A stretch of 64,000 nt of DNA from Mycolicibacterium rhodesiae NBB3. Lineage in GTDB: Bacteria; Actinomycetota; Actinomycetes; Mycobacteriales; Mycobacteriaceae. Each line of letters opens with the position of its first letter. Positions within the stretch are counted from its first letter, which is position 1. A program made the translations under genes and the position numbers. The notes under the pieces were generated by a model. That model searched no databases. It was not told the DNA's origin and saw only the letters and a program-made list of their open reading frames with translations. Below, in pieces: positions 9,646 through 19,528 of the stretch. The DNA lies in assembly GCF_000230895.2 (NCBI RefSeq), contig NC_016604.1, positions 2,046,001 through 2,110,000 on the forward strand, in the 5' to 3' direction.

Positions 9646-10968
9646 ATGCCATCCGAGCTCAGCGCCGAGCAGGCCGCCGCACGACTTCAGACCGCCGACA
9701 CGCTGGGGATGGCCCTCGGCCCCGGCCAGCCGCCCGCGTTCATGCGAGCCCTCGGCGAGCGCGATGACTGGACAGATCTGCGCGTCTACGGCGCGTTGAT
9801 CGCGGTGCTCACCGAGCTGTTCACGCGCAAAGGCGTCTACTACCTGTCGGGCTTCTTCGGTCCGCTCGACCGGGCGCTGCGGGACGGCGGTGCTGACATC
9901 GGGTTCACTCCGGCGGACTTCCGCCGCTTCGGTCCACTGCTCGAACGTCAGCGCCCGCGTGTGATGACGACGGTCGCGACACCACCCGATGGCGACGGCT
10001 GGTGCTCGCTGTCATTGCACGCGGGTGGCACGATCGGCGAATTGCACCGCGCCGGAGCGGATCCCGATCGGCTGCTCATCGTCGAGGTGTCCGACGCCTA
10101 TCCGCGCACGTACGGTCTCGGCGACGAGCATCGGCACGCGTTGCACATCGATGAGATCGACATCATGGTGCGTTCGGATGATGCGCCGCTGGCACTGCCC
10201 GGCGGTGACGTGCCCCCCACCGAGGCCGACAAGGCGATCGCCCGGCACGCAGTCGAATTCGTCTCGTCCGGCGCGACCCTACAGACGGGAATCGGCTCGA
10301 TACCCAATCAGATCGCCACGCTACTGGCCGAGGGTGACGGTGGCGACTACGGCCTGCACAGCGAGATGTTCACCGACGGCTGTATGCGCCTGCACCAGGC
10401 GGGCAAGATCTCCAACGCACGCAAGGGCCTGTACGACGGGGTGAGTGTGACGACGTTCGCGTTCGGCTCCGCGGAGCTCTACAAGTGGCTGGACGGCAAC
10501 TCCGACGTCGCGTTCCTGCCGGTCGAGATCGTCAACTCGCCGGAGGTGATCTCCGCCAACAACAACATGATCTCGGTCAACGGCGCCCTGGCCGTCGACA
10601 TCCAGGGTCAGGTCGTCGCGGACACGATCAACGGCGACCAGTTCAGCGGGATCGGCGGTGCCGAGGACTTCGTCGCGGGCGCCGGGCTGGAATTGTCGGA
10701 CCGCTCGCTGATCTGCCTGCCCTCGACGTACGAGAAAGACGGCAAGCTGCAGTCGCGCATCGTGCCGTGGTTCGGACCCGGCGCGGTGATCACGACGCCG
10801 CGCCATCAGGTCGACGTCATCGTCACCGAGCACGGCGCCGCCGAACTGGAGGGCAGGACGGTCGCGGAGCGCGGCGAGGCTCTCGCGGCGATCGCACATC
10901 CGCAGTTCCGCGACGAGCTGCTCGCCGCCGCGAAGCGGGCGTCGAACGGCCGCTCACCCGTCACGTAG
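9646..10968 (+). CDS. Acetyl-CoA hydrolase / 4-hydroxybutyrate-type CoA transferase
   Basis: 440 aa. Family members move CoA between carboxylic acids (acetate, succinate, 4-hydroxybutyrate) or hydrolyse acetyl-CoA, through a glutamyl-CoA thioester. The CoA-binding loop is TGIGSIPNQIATLL, followed by the catalytic glutamate in LHSEMFTDG. The C-terminal part carries NNNMISVNGALAVDIQGQV and GAVITTPRHQVDVIVTEHG, both conserved in the family. Length is normal. It stands alone and divergent from the ABC operon; acceptor specificity cannot be told from the sequence. Confidence 0.88.
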   Translation: MPSELSAEQAAARLQTADTLGMALGPGQPPAFMRALGERDDWTDLRVYGALIAVLTELFTRKGVYYLSGFFGPLDRALRDGGADIGFTPADFRRFGPLLERQRPRVMTTVATPPDGDGWCSLSLHAGGTIGELHRAGADPDRLLIVEVSDAYPRTYGLGDEHRHALHIDEIDIMVRSDDAPLALPGGDVPPTEADKAIARHAVEFVSSGATLQTGIGSIPNQIATLLAEGDGGDYGLHSEMFTDGCMRLHQAGKISNARKGLYDGVSVTTFAFGSAELYKWLDGNSDVAFLPVEIVNSPEVISANNNMISVNGALAVDIQGQVVADTINGDQFSGIGGAEDFVAGAGLELSDRSLICLPSTYEKDGKLQSRIVPWFGPGAVITTPRHQVDVIVTEHGAAELEGRTVAERGEALAAIAHPQFRDELLAAAKRASNGRSPVT

Positions 10969-11046
10969 ATCTGCCGTCTCACCGGCGCGAGATCAGACTT
11001 ACGGCACAAAACTGCAGCAATTATGTACCGGAACCTTATTTCGGCG

Positions 11047-11946
11047 TTACGAAGGGCGGTAGATCCAGGGCTCGCGCGGCAGCTTCGCCGGGTCGAACTG
11101 CGGCAGCATGTCTTCGACCGTGCTCGCCTGGTAGCCAAGGGAATCCGCGATCTGTGCGATCGCCCGCTCGACGCCGATTTCGGCAAGCGTGATGGCCCCG
11201 TCGCGTTTGGCCAGCCGCGCGCCGTCGGAGTTCAGCACCAGCGCGACGTGCGCGTACGTCGGCTCCGGGTAGCCGAGCAGCCGGGCCAGATACGCCTGAC
11301 GCGGCGACGACGGCAGCAGGTCGTCACCGCGGACCACCTGATCGATGTCCTGCGCGGCGTCGTCGACCACGACGGCCAGGTTGTACGCGGGCACGCCGTC
11401 GCCGCGGCGCACCACGAAGTCGTCGACGATTCCCGTGTAGTCGCCGTGCAGCAGGTCATGCACCGTGTGGGTGACCGCCGGCGGTGCCGGCGATTCAGCT
11501 CCCGCGTCGGTGCGCAGTCGCAGCGCAGGCGGACGTCCGAGCTGCGCGCGCCTTTCGGTGCGGTCGGCGTCGGTGAGGTCCCGGCAAGTCCCCGGATAAG
11601 CGCCCTCCGGCGCATGTGGGGCGCGCGGGGCCTGCGCGATATCCCTTCGGCTGCAATAGCATTCGTACAACAGCTCGCGGCCGGCGAGCTGCGAGATCGC
11701 GTCGGCATAGCGGTCGGCGTGCTGAGTCTGCCACTGCGCGGGCTCATCCCAGGTGATGCCGATCGCCGCGAGATCCTCGAGTTGGCGGCGGGCGATGTCG
11801 GTGAACGTGCGGTCGTCTAGATCGTCGACGCGCATGAGGAATCGACGCCCGGTTGTGCGGGCGAACAGCCATGCGAGCACCGCGGTACGCAGATTGCCGA
11901 TGTGCAGGTCAGCAGATGGGCTCGGGGCGAACCTGCCTGCATTCAC
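11047..11946 (-). CDS. gluQ: Glutamyl-queuosine tRNA(Asp) synthetase
   Basis: 299 aa, much shorter than a full glutamyl-tRNA synthetase, without the anticodon-binding domain. It has the class-I HIGH-type motif ([14 protein letters not shown], 6-19) and the KMSKS equivalent [13 protein letters not shown] zinc site CYCSRRD...GTCRD fits GluQRS proteins, which attach glutamate to queuosine in the anticodon of tRNA-Asp (established for E. coli YadB). It therefore acts on the product of the Tgt pathway, whose gene is at 3084. The start is 38 bp inside a small upstream ORF that ends at 11909, suggesting translational coupling with that ORF and the MFS gene. Confidence 0.88.
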   Translation of the reverse strand: MNAGRFAPSPSADLHIGNLRTAVLAWLFARTTGRRFLMRVDDLDDRTFTDIARRQLEDLAAIGITWDEPAQWQTQHADRYADAISQLAGRELLYECYCSRRDIAQAPRAPHAPEGAYPGTCRDLTDADRTERRAQLGRPPALRLRTDAGAESPAPPAVTHTVHDLLHGDYTGIVDDFVVRRGDGVPAYNLAVVVDDAAQDIDQVVRGDDLLPSSPRQAYLARLLGYPEPTYAHVALVLNSDGARLAKRDGAITLAEIGVERAIAQIADSLGYQASTVEDMLPQFDPAKLPREPWIYRPS

Positions 11947-12064
11947 CCTCGCAATCTAGCGAGTCGCGCTCCCAGGGCGCCTCCTCGCCCATCTTCTTGT
12001 AGTACTTGGCGAGATGGCTCTTCACGCGGTCGATGTCACCCTCGGGTAGGTTGACGCCGCTCAT
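11909..12064 (-). CDS. Small ORF linking the MFS transporter and gluQ
   Basis: 51 codons: starts [18 protein letters not shown], continues with a lysine/tyrosine-rich helix ([14 protein letters not shown]) and ends with a Cys-containing tail. Its ATG overlaps the MFS stop (ATGA) and its end overlaps gluQ by 38 bp, an arrangement expected for a translated coupled gene. The N-terminal helix resembles a short motif I associate with mycobacterial and phage-related small proteins, but I cannot name the family. No function assigned. Confidence 0.5.
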   Translation of the reverse strand: MSGVNLPEGDIDRVKSHLAKYYKKMGEEAPWERDSLDCEGECRQVRPEPIC

Positions 12065-13224
12065 GCGTGCCCTTGCCGCCGCGGTTCAAACCGTCGACGA
12101 CGCAACCAGAAGGCAATTGCCAGGTACGGCAGCATCAACAACGCGAAGGCGCCGGAGTGGCCGCCGAGATCGGCCAACGCGGCGTAGCTGCCGTACACAG
12201 CGATCGTCGCCACGTCCGTCGACATGCCGGCAAGCGAGGTGACGGTCGCCCTTGCAGGACCGGTGATGCTGTCCTGCAGCCGAGTATCGACAACGACGGT
12301 GGCGCACTGGAATACACCGAACGCGGCGGCGAGGCCGACCACGCCGAGCGGATGTTCCGACAACGCACCGACCGTCATCAGGACCGCGCCGGCGCAGACA
12401 AACGCGGCGAACGCCCTTGATCCCCAGCGCGCCACATGTCCCGCGGCAAGGCCACCCGCCGACGCGCCGGCCCAGACGATCACCATCAGCAGCGCGACGT
12501 CAGACACCGCGACGCCGCCGCTCTCGATCAACAGCGGCGTGTACTCGTCGAGCGCACCCCACACCGACGCGATGACCGCGACGAGGACCACAGCCGCCCG
12601 CACGGTGGCCGACCGCCGCGTCTCCCGCAGACCGGACGTCATCGAATCCGCCCAACCGAGCGCAGGCTCCTCGGCGGATCGAATCCGGTTCTCCGGGAAC
12701 ATCATCGCTGAAAGCGACGCCAGCAGGCACGCGGCGACACTCCCCACCGACACCGCAACGAAGCCGCCGACCGAGATCATCGGCGCCGCGACCGCACCCG
12801 AACACATGGCGGCTACGACTCCGGCCACCTGACCGCGGCCCATCAGCGTGGCGTACCTGCCACACGCATCGAGTCGCTGCAACTCCTCGTAGACCAACGC
12901 CTCCAACGCACCCGACGTCAGCGCCGATTTGAGCCCCCAGAGCACGAAACCCAGCGCGAACACCCAGTAACCCGGGACGGCCACCCACATTGCGAATGCG
13001 GCGGCGGTCAGCAACGGACCGGCGATCAACAGCCGTCGGCGCGAGGCCGCGTCGGCCAGGGCGCCCGAGGGCACCTCGAACACAAGGCTGGACACCGACC
13101 AGATGACGAGCAGCGATGAGATCTGCCACACCGACAGGCCGGTGTCACTGAACAGCAGTGTGTACACCGGGTACAACAGAACGAAGTCGTCGAGGAACAG
13201 GTACGCGTAGAGAACGCGGGCCAA
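12061..13224 (-). CDS. Major facilitator superfamily transporter
   Basis: 387 aa with about 12 hydrophobic segments across the length. The cytoplasmic loop between helices 2 and 3 reads GALADAASRRRLLIAG, a form of the MFS A motif, and a central loop (about 185-205) separates two six-helix halves. Substrate unknown; the family moves drugs, sugars or metabolites by proton coupling. It is followed, with a 4-bp overlap, by the small ORF at 11909 and then gluQ, so it probably heads a three-gene operon. Confidence 0.85.
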   Translation of the reverse strand: MARVLYAYLFLDDFVLLYPVYTLLFSDTGLSVWQISSLLVIWSVSSLVFEVPSGALADAASRRRLLIAGPLLTAAAFAMWVAVPGYWVFALGFVLWGLKSALTSGALEALVYEELQRLDACGRYATLMGRGQVAGVVAAMCSGAVAAPMISVGGFVAVSVGSVAACLLASLSAMMFPENRIRSAEEPALGWADSMTSGLRETRRSATVRAAVVLVAVIASVWGALDEYTPLLIESGGVAVSDVALLMVIVWAGASAGGLAAGHVARWGSRAFAAFVCAGAVLMTVGALSEHPLGVVGLAAAFGVFQCATVVVDTRLQDSITGPARATVTSLAGMSTDVATIAVYGSYAALADLGGHSGAFALLMLPYLAIAFWLRRRRFEPRRQGHA

Positions 13225-13294
13225 GCGGCGACGACTTCCGCGGACCGTTAGCGGTCTAGATCAACATCGCCAGTTCATGAAATGAGACTAACCG

Positions 13295-13714
13295 TCACAG
13301 CGGAACCAGGCTGACCGGATTCTGACCGCTGCTCCAGTCGGGATCTCCGCAGACACCTGGTGCAGAGCGGAAGCTGACGGCCCCCACCAGGGTGGCGGGG
13401 TCGAACGAATACATCAGGTCCGCGGGACCGGTGCTTCCGTCGGGACATACCCGGCCGTTCGACACATCAGAACGTTCGACGATCCAGGGACCGCCGTTGA
13501 CCCGGGTGATCTGCTCGAGCAGTCCGGTGGACGTCGAAATCGTTCCTCCGCAGGTCACCTCGGAATTGCATTGGGTGGTGATGCTCCATGTATTGGTGAT
13601 CGGACCGTTGATGAACGTGTACTGACCGTCGAGCCGATCGTCGGCCCACGCCGGGCACGCCAGCCCCACGGCCACAACGGCCAGGACACCAGATGCCGCC
13701 ACCGCTCGAATCAT
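13295..13714 (-). CDS. Small secreted protein, unknown function
   Basis: 139 aa. ATG 13714 (MIRAVAASG) gives a clean signal peptide with cleavage after PAWA (about residue 24); the frame is open further upstream but that part would remove the signal and overlaps the monooxygenase gene. The mature protein has four cysteines (TTQCNSE, VTCGG, RVCPDG, GVCGDP) and a repeated Trp/Gly pattern. Similar short exported proteins are frequent in mycobacteria; I recognise no family motif. Confidence 0.7.
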   Translation of the reverse strand: MIRAVAASGVLAVVAVGLACPAWADDRLDGQYTFINGPITNTWSITTQCNSEVTCGGTISTSTGLLEQITRVNGGPWIVERSDVSNGRVCPDGSTGPADLMYSFDPATLVGAVSFRSAPGVCGDPDWSSGQNPVSLVPL

Positions 13715-13727
13715 CACCACGCGAGCA

Positions 13728-14966
13728 TCACACGATTGGCGCGTCTGGGGCACCGAACGGCGCATTTGACTCGGGCAACCGCGTATGTGGATAGTCGGGC
13801 AGTTGCTCGGCGTCACCACCGATGCCGCCCACGCCCATGTACGCGGAGAGTGCGCGGCCGAGTGGACTCGCGGCCAGGCCGGCACCCGCGTGCAGCAGGC
13901 GAATACCGTTGCGCGTGCGAGGATTCGCCAGCCGCAGCACACCTTCCCGCACCCGGGGGGCGGTCCCGACGAAGGGTTTCATCTGATCCTGGTATCGGGT
14001 CAGCGCATAGCCGATGTCGCTGGTGTCGGCCAGTTCGCCGGCGAGGATGTAGGCGCCGATGAGGGCAAGGCTCGTTCCGGCACCGCCGAAGGTCGCGTTG
14101 CAGAAGGCGGCGTCCCCCGACAGCGCGATCCTGCCCTTGACCCAGGACGATGTGTGCACCTGGCCGACCGCCGAGAAATACATCGGCGCACCGTCGTCGA
14201 GTGCAGCGAGAATGCGCGGGGCGGCGCCACCGACATCGTTGAAGGTGCGACGCAGGATGATGAGTTGCCCGGCACGGTCGAGGTCTTCGAAACCCCGGAC
14301 CTCGGACATGAAGGAGAGAATGGCGCGGGTGGTGCCGAGGTTGTCGGGCCGTAGATGCACTGAGCGGCGGCCGGTCGCGTGCTGCCAGTTCCACCACTGG
14401 TCGTCGTCGGCGGTGCGGGGAATGGTGGCGTAGGCCAAGTACATGCCAAGCGGCGCGACGTCGACCGAAGTGACGAACCGTCGGGATCGCGAGTACAAAC
14501 CCTCGGCGATGACAAGGACACCGGCGTCGAGTGTGGTGCCGTCCTCGAGCGCGACGACGACGTGATCGCCGTGGTCGGTGACATCGGCGATACGAGAATC
14601 GAAGCGGTAGTCGGTTCGCTCGCTCGTGTGCTCGATGAAGATTCGCGACAGGTCGCCACGAAGTATCTCCAATTCGGCTGTCGGACCGTCTCTTCCGGCC
14701 GTCACGGGAAACGACGCCGCCGCAGTTCCGTCCGCCCGCACGAATCTGGTGCCCTTCTCCGTCGTGTTGGCGGCCCGGATCTCGTCTTCGAGCCCCATCC
14801 GACGCACAACCTCACGGGCGGCACCGCGGATGTCGACGTTCTGGCCGTCGTCGCGTCGCTGCGGAAACCGTTCGACGACGGTGGTTCGCCAGCCGCGGGC
14901 GGTGAGTTCGTGGGCCAGCGCGGGTCCGGCGATGCCGGCACCGGAGATGACCGCGTGAGGAGTCAT
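13728..14966 (-). CDS. FAD-dependent monooxygenase (PHBH fold)
   Basis: 412 aa from ATG 14966. Class A flavoprotein monooxygenases hydroxylate aromatic or tetracycline-like compounds using NAD(P)H and O2. Visible are GAGIAGPALAHEL (FAD beta-alpha-beta) near the N-terminus, an arginine-containing RFPQRRDDGQNVDIRG and the second FAD motif GRIALSGDAAFCNATFGGAGTSLAL. An ATG 72 bases upstream is possible, but its 24 extra residues precede the FAD motif and look unstructured. The start is close to the end of the ligC-type gene (32 bp), so both may be co-transcribed. Substrate unknown. Confidence 0.87.
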   Translation of the reverse strand: MTPHAVISGAGIAGPALAHELTARGWRTTVVERFPQRRDDGQNVDIRGAAREVVRRMGLEDEIRAANTTEKGTRFVRADGTAAASFPVTAGRDGPTAELEILRGDLSRIFIEHTSERTDYRFDSRIADVTDHGDHVVVALEDGTTLDAGVLVIAEGLYSRSRRFVTSVDVAPLGMYLAYATIPRTADDDQWWNWQHATGRRSVHLRPDNLGTTRAILSFMSEVRGFEDLDRAGQLIILRRTFNDVGGAAPRILAALDDGAPMYFSAVGQVHTSSWVKGRIALSGDAAFCNATFGGAGTSLALIGAYILAGELADTSDIGYALTRYQDQMKPFVGTAPRVREGVLRLANPRTRNGIRLLHAGAGLAASPLGRALSAYMGVGGIGGDAEQLPDYPHTRLPESNAPFGAPDAPIV

Positions 14967-14997
14967 GAGGTAGCTGTCTGCCCGACCGTGGCTGCGG

Positions 14998-16077
14998 CTA
15001 AACGCCGGAGCCTCCTCCGAGGCCGGGAACGATGTCACCGAGGCTGAAGGTCACCGGTTGTTCGAGTTGGTCGTAGGTGCACGACCGCGGGTCCCGGTCG
15101 GGTCGCCAGCGATTGAACTGGGCGGTGTGGCGGAACCGTTCACCCTCCATGTGGTCGTAGCGGACCTCGACGACCCGTTCGGGACGCAGCGGGACGAATG
15201 AGAGGTCCTTGCCCGCATTCCAGCGGGATCCCTCGTTGCGGCGCGGCGTGCGTTCACCCGACATATGAGCGGCCCAGTTCCACGGGTGCTCATCGAAAGT
15301 CGTTATCAGCGGCTGCAACTCGGTGAACAGCTCGCGCCGCTTGGCCATCGGGAACGCGCCGATGACACCCACCGATGCGAGCGTGCCGTCACCTGAGTAC
15401 AGGCCGAGCAGCAGCGATCCGATCGCTTCGTCGCTCGACTTGTGCACCCGGTAACCCGCAACGACGCAGTCCGCCGTCCGTTCGGGCTTGATCTTGAACA
15501 TGACGCGCTTGTCCGGCTGATACTTCACGGTCAAGGGTTTGGCGATCAGGCCGTCGAGACCCGCGCCCTCGAACTCCGCGAACCAGCGCCGCGCGGTCGG
15601 CAGGTCGGTGGTCGCGGGGGTGACGTGGATGGACGGGCCCGACCCGGCCAGCGCCTCGACCAGCGCCGCGCGCCGCTCGCTGAACGGCCTCGACGTGAAG
15701 TCCTCGTCATCGAGGGCGAGCAGGTCGAAGACGATGAACGTCGCCGGCGTCTTTTGCGCGAGCATGCGCACGCGTGAGTCGGCCGGATGGATGCGCTGCT
15801 GTAGCGCTTCGAAGTCCAGCCCCCGGTCGGTCGCGATGACGATCTCACCGTCGATCACACACCGGTTCGGCAATTCGGCGCGGACGGCCGCGACGAGCTC
15901 GGGAAAGTACCTGGTGAGCGGGCGTTCATTCCGACTGCCCAACTCGACCTCATCACCATCGCGGAAGCAGATCGAGCGGAACCCGTCCCATTTGGGCTCG
16001 TACGAGGCGTCCGGCGGAATCTCGCGCACCGCCTTGGCCAGCATCGGGGACACCGGAGGCAGCACGGGCAGTTCCAT
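14998..16077 (-). CDS. ligC: ATP-dependent DNA ligase, LigC type (intact chromosomal copy)
   Basis: 359 aa. Seals nicks using ATP. The adenylation domain starts with PVSPMLAKA; the AMP-accepting lysine is Lys29 in YEPKWDGFR; further motifs are VIDGEIVI, the TFIVFDLLAL strand, GLIAKPL and VMFKIK. The C-terminal OB fold ends with RWRPDRDPRSCTYDQLEQP. LigC proteins act as stand-alone ligases in mycobacterial repair, often next to PrimPolC (established for M. smegmatis). It is very similar, about four residues in five by eye, to the ligase carried in the element at 30594, and less similar to the interrupted ligase at 26019/35413. Confidence 0.93.
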   Translation of the reverse strand: MELPVLPPVSPMLAKAVREIPPDASYEPKWDGFRSICFRDGDEVELGSRNERPLTRYFPELVAAVRAELPNRCVIDGEIVIATDRGLDFEALQQRIHPADSRVRMLAQKTPATFIVFDLLALDDEDFTSRPFSERRAALVEALAGSGPSIHVTPATTDLPTARRWFAEFEGAGLDGLIAKPLTVKYQPDKRVMFKIKPERTADCVVAGYRVHKSSDEAIGSLLLGLYSGDGTLASVGVIGAFPMAKRRELFTELQPLITTFDEHPWNWAAHMSGERTPRRNEGSRWNAGKDLSFVPLRPERVVEVRYDHMEGERFRHTAQFNRWRPDRDPRSCTYDQLEQPVTFSLGDIVPGLGGGSGV

Positions 16078-16164
16078 CTGTTCATTCCAGCACTCGGTCG
16101 TTCACGAGCGGGATGCGGTGCGACAGTCCCAGGTTCGCGGAGTAAAGTTCACCCGTCGCGTAGA

Positions 16165-16180
16165 CGGAACTCAAGTTCCG
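16165..16180. promoter_or_regulatory. Palindromic operator candidate upstream of mmpS
   Basis: A perfect 7-bp inverted repeat, CGGAACT and AGTTCCG with a 2-bp spacer, 26 bp upstream of the mmpS start. It is a natural binding site for the TetR protein encoded at the end of the same gene set (inference). Confidence 0.55.
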
Positions 16181-16206
16181 CTGCGGGTCGGGGCGAGGAG
16201 GTCGGG

Positions 16207-16644
16207 TTGTATCGGATATTGACAAAGGCGTGGATGCCGCTGCTGCTTGTCGTGGTGGTGGCGCTCGGCGCCTACGCGGTGCTTCGGGTCCGCGGCGACA
16301 TCGGCGGTCATGAACTCGGCGGTGGTGCCGCGGCCGGTGGCGGCTTCACCGATCCGTTCAACCCCAAACACATCACCTACGAGATCTCCAGCTCGGCGCC
16401 CACCGGTGGGGTCAGCGTCGACTATCTCGACGAGAACGGCCAACCGCATCACGTCGATGCGCAGCTGCCGTGGTCGTACACGATCGTCACCACGTTGCCG
16501 TCGATGTCGGCCAACATCGTCGCTCAAGCCGACGCAGGCGTATCCGACCTGCGCTGCCGTGTCGTGGTGGACGGCCGGGTGCGCGACGACCGCAGCACCG
16601 ACGAGTACAAGCCCTTCATCTACTGCCTGGTGAAATCGGTATGA
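16207..16644 (+). CDS. MmpS-family membrane protein
   Basis: 145 aa. One N-terminal membrane helix (LLLVVVVALGAYAVL), then a periplasmic MmpS domain: ITYEISSSAPTGGVSVDYLDENGQP, LPWSYTIVTTLPSMSANIVAQAD and a cysteine pair in LRCRVVVDG...FIYCLV. MmpS proteins are accessory partners of MmpL lipid/siderophore exporters. The TTG start is supported by a strong AGGAGG five bases upstream (16196-16201). The stop overlaps the mmpL ATG by 4 bp, so the two are made together. Confidence 0.92.
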   Translation: MYRILTKAWMPLLLVVVVALGAYAVLRVRGDIGGHELGGGAAAGGGFTDPFNPKHITYEISSSAPTGGVSVDYLDENGQPHHVDAQLPWSYTIVTTLPSMSANIVAQADAGVSDLRCRVVVDGRVRDDRSTDEYKPFIYCLVKSV

Positions 16645-19517
16645 GCAACCCGCAGTCGGCGCCGAAGCGCACCATCGTCGCCCGCACGATCCGGACGCTG
16701 GCGGTACCGATCATCATCGGCTGGGTGCTGTTGGCCGCCGTACTGGCCGTGGTCTCGCCACCGCTCGACAAGGTCGCCGACGAGCATTCGGTGTCGATGA
16801 GCCCGAAGGACTCCATCGCCTTCCAGGGCATGATGAACATCGGCAAGGTGTTTCACGAATTCGACTCCGACTCAACGGCAATGGTCGTCATCGAGGGGCA
16901 GGACAAGCTCGGCGACAGTGCCCACCAGTACTACAACGAGATCCTGGCGAAACTCAGGGCCGATCACGAACACATTCAGTTCGCCCAGGACTTCTGGGGG
17001 GACCCCCTGACCGCGGCGGGCGTGCAGAGTCCCGACGCCAAGGCCGCCTATGTGCAGGTGTTCCTGACCGGTGCGCAGGGCACCACGCCCAGCCACGAGT
17101 CGGTGGCGGCGGTACGCGAGATCGTGGATTCGGTGCCTGCGCCCCCAGGAGTTCAAGCCCACGTCGCGGGTAACGCCGTGCTCGTTGCCGACACCAGCAT
17201 CGCCGGTCATAAGAGCCTGGCGATCATGGCGCTGGTCTCGATCGGTGTGATCCTGATCATGCTGCTCATCGTCTACCGGTCCATAGTCACCGCCCTCATC
17301 GCGCTGGTGATGGTCGGTATCGAACTGTTTGCCGCACAAGGTGTTACCGCGACAGCGGGCAACCTCAACATCATCGGGCTCACGCCGTACGCGGTCAGCA
17401 TGGTCACGATGCTCGTCATCGCCGCAGGCACCGACTACGTCATCTTTCTGCTCGGCCGATATCACGAAGCCAGGTCAAGGGGACTCGACCGCGTCGATGC
17501 GTACTACGAGGCCTACGAAGGCGTCTGGCACGTCATCCTCGGCTCCGGATTGACGATCGCCGGTGCATGCATGTGCCTGTCGTTCACGACGCTGCCGTAC
17601 TTCACCAGCATGGCGCTGCCCTGCGCGATCTCACTGCTGGTGGTCGTCGCGGCGGCGCTGACGCTGGCACCGGCGATCCTGGTCGTCGGATCCCGGTTCG
17701 GCCTGCTCGATCCCAAACGCGAACTCTCGACGCGCGGTTGGCGCAAAGTCGGCACGGTGGTGGTCCGCTGGCCCAAGCCGATCATCGTTGCTACGTCGGT
17801 CGTTGCGGTCGTCGGGTTCGTCGCCCTGATGACGTACGTGCCGCAGTACAACGACGACAAGTTCACCCCGGCCGACCTGCCCTCGAACATCGCCATGGGC
17901 GTCGCCGAGCAGCACTTCTCGAAGGCCCGGATGAATCCAGAGCTGCTGATGCTGGAAGCCGATCACGACCTGCGCAATCCGGCCGACATGCTCATCATCG
18001 ACCGAGTTGCCAAGAGCGTCTTCCATCTTCGCGGTATCGAACGAGTACAGACCATCACCCGGCCGCTCGGCGCTCCGATCGAACACAGTTCCATACCGTT
18101 CCAGATCGCCATGCAGAACTCGGCGACATTGCAGACGGCCAAGTACAACAACGACAACACCGCGCAGATGCTCGAACAGGCCGACGAGCTGAGTAAGACC
18201 ATCGCCAACATGCAGCGCATGTACGAGATCACCAGGCAGATCGTGGGAGTGACCCACGATATGACGGCGCGAACGCACGACATGGTGAACACCACCAACG
18301 AATTGCGCGACCACATAGCGGATTTCGATGACTTCTTCCGTCCGATCCGTAACTACTTCTACTGGGAACCGCACTGCTACAACATCCCGGTCTGCTTTTC
18401 TTTGCGGTCGCTGTTCGACTCGCTCGACGGGATCGATCAGCTCGCGGGCAAGCTCGAGGGACTCAGCGGCGACATCGACCAGCTGGACCAGTTGATGCCG
18501 CAGATGCTCGACGTCCTTCCGCCGACCATCGAATCCATGAAGACCATGCGGGATTTCATGCTGTCGACGCACAGCACCATGGCCGGCATCCAGAAGCAGA
18601 TGCAGGAGTCGGCCGAAGGCTCGACGATGATGGGCAACTACTTCGATCAGGCCAAGAACGACGACTCGTTCTACCTCCCGCCAGAGGTGTTCCAGAACCC
18701 CGACTTCGAACGCGGTTTGAAGATGTTCGTCTCACCCGACGGCAAAGCCGTGCGGATGATCATCACGCATCAGGGGGATCCGGCCTCCGTCGACGGGATC
18801 ACGCACGTGGCGGGCATCAGGGACACCGTCGCGGATGCGACGAAGGGCACCCCGTTGGAGAACGCCAAGGTGTCGCTGGCGGGAACGGCATCGCTGTACG
18901 CCGATATGCAGAACGGGGTGAAAACCGATCTGCTGATCGCCTGCATCGCGTCGATGATCCTGATCTTCGCGATCATGCTGTTGATCACGCGCAGCGTCGT
19001 CGCCGCGTTGGTCATCGTCGGGACGGTCGCGGCGTCATTGGGCACCGCGTGCGGACTGTCCGTGCTGCTGTGGCAGGACATCCTGGGGCTGGGCGTGCAG
19101 TGGATCGTCATCCCGCTGTCGGTGGTGATCCTGTTGGCCGTCGGTTCCGACTACAACCTGCTCGTGGTGTCTCGGCTCCGGGAGGAGATCCATGCCGGTC
19201 TGAACACCGGCATCATTCGCGGCATGGGTGCCACCGGGCGCGTGGTCACCGCGGCGGGTCTGGTGTTCGCGTTCACGATGATGTCGATGATCGTGTCCGA
19301 ACTGCGTGTGGTGGGTCAGCTGGGTATGACGATCGGCATCGGCCTGTTGGTCGACACACTGATCGTGCGGTCCTTCATGACCCCGTCGATCGCGGCCGCG
19401 CTCGGCCGGTGGTTCTGGTGGCCGCTGAACACGTTCCGGATTGTCGACCGGTACCGCCGACCCGGTGCGGGCGAATACCGCACCGATCGCGCATCCGGCG
19501 ACGCAGTGAAAACCTAG
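16641..19517 (+). CDS. MmpL-family RND transporter
   Basis: 958 aa. Proton-driven inner-membrane exporter of the RND superfamily that moves lipids, glycopeptidolipids or siderophores to the cell envelope. Helix 1 is at about 20-45; porter domain 1 follows; a block of membrane helices (about 190-390) contains IAAGTDYVIFLLGRYHEARSRG, the conserved GTDY/F motif, and the second block has AVGSDYNLLVVSRLREE, its mirror. A long coiled region (about 480-700) belongs to porter domain 2. The start overlaps the mmpS stop. The ending is short and without a cytoplasmic extension, as in MmpL4/5-type proteins. Confidence 0.95.
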   Translation: MSNPQSAPKRTIVARTIRTLAVPIIIGWVLLAAVLAVVSPPLDKVADEHSVSMSPKDSIAFQGMMNIGKVFHEFDSDSTAMVVIEGQDKLGDSAHQYYNEILAKLRADHEHIQFAQDFWGDPLTAAGVQSPDAKAAYVQVFLTGAQGTTPSHESVAAVREIVDSVPAPPGVQAHVAGNAVLVADTSIAGHKSLAIMALVSIGVILIMLLIVYRSIVTALIALVMVGIELFAAQGVTATAGNLNIIGLTPYAVSMVTMLVIAAGTDYVIFLLGRYHEARSRGLDRVDAYYEAYEGVWHVILGSGLTIAGACMCLSFTTLPYFTSMALPCAISLLVVVAAALTLAPAILVVGSRFGLLDPKRELSTRGWRKVGTVVVRWPKPIIVATSVVAVVGFVALMTYVPQYNDDKFTPADLPSNIAMGVAEQHFSKARMNPELLMLEADHDLRNPADMLIIDRVAKSVFHLRGIERVQTITRPLGAPIEHSSIPFQIAMQNSATLQTAKYNNDNTAQMLEQADELSKTIANMQRMYEITRQIVGVTHDMTARTHDMVNTTNELRDHIADFDDFFRPIRNYFYWEPHCYNIPVCFSLRSLFDSLDGIDQLAGKLEGLSGDIDQLDQLMPQMLDVLPPTIESMKTMRDFMLSTHSTMAGIQKQMQESAEGSTMMGNYFDQAKNDDSFYLPPEVFQNPDFERGLKMFVSPDGKAVRMIITHQGDPASVDGITHVAGIRDTVADATKGTPLENAKVSLAGTASLYADMQNGVKTDLLIACIASMILIFAIMLLITRSVVAALVIVGTVAASLGTACGLSVLLWQDILGLGVQWIVIPLSVVILLAVGSDYNLLVVSRLREEIHAGLNTGIIRGMGATGRVVTAAGLVFAFTMMSMIVSELRVVGQLGMTIGIGLLVDTLIVRSFMTPSIAAALGRWFWWPLNTFRIVDRYRRPGAGEYRTDRASGDAVKT

Positions 19518-19528
19518 GCTTGCAGGCG

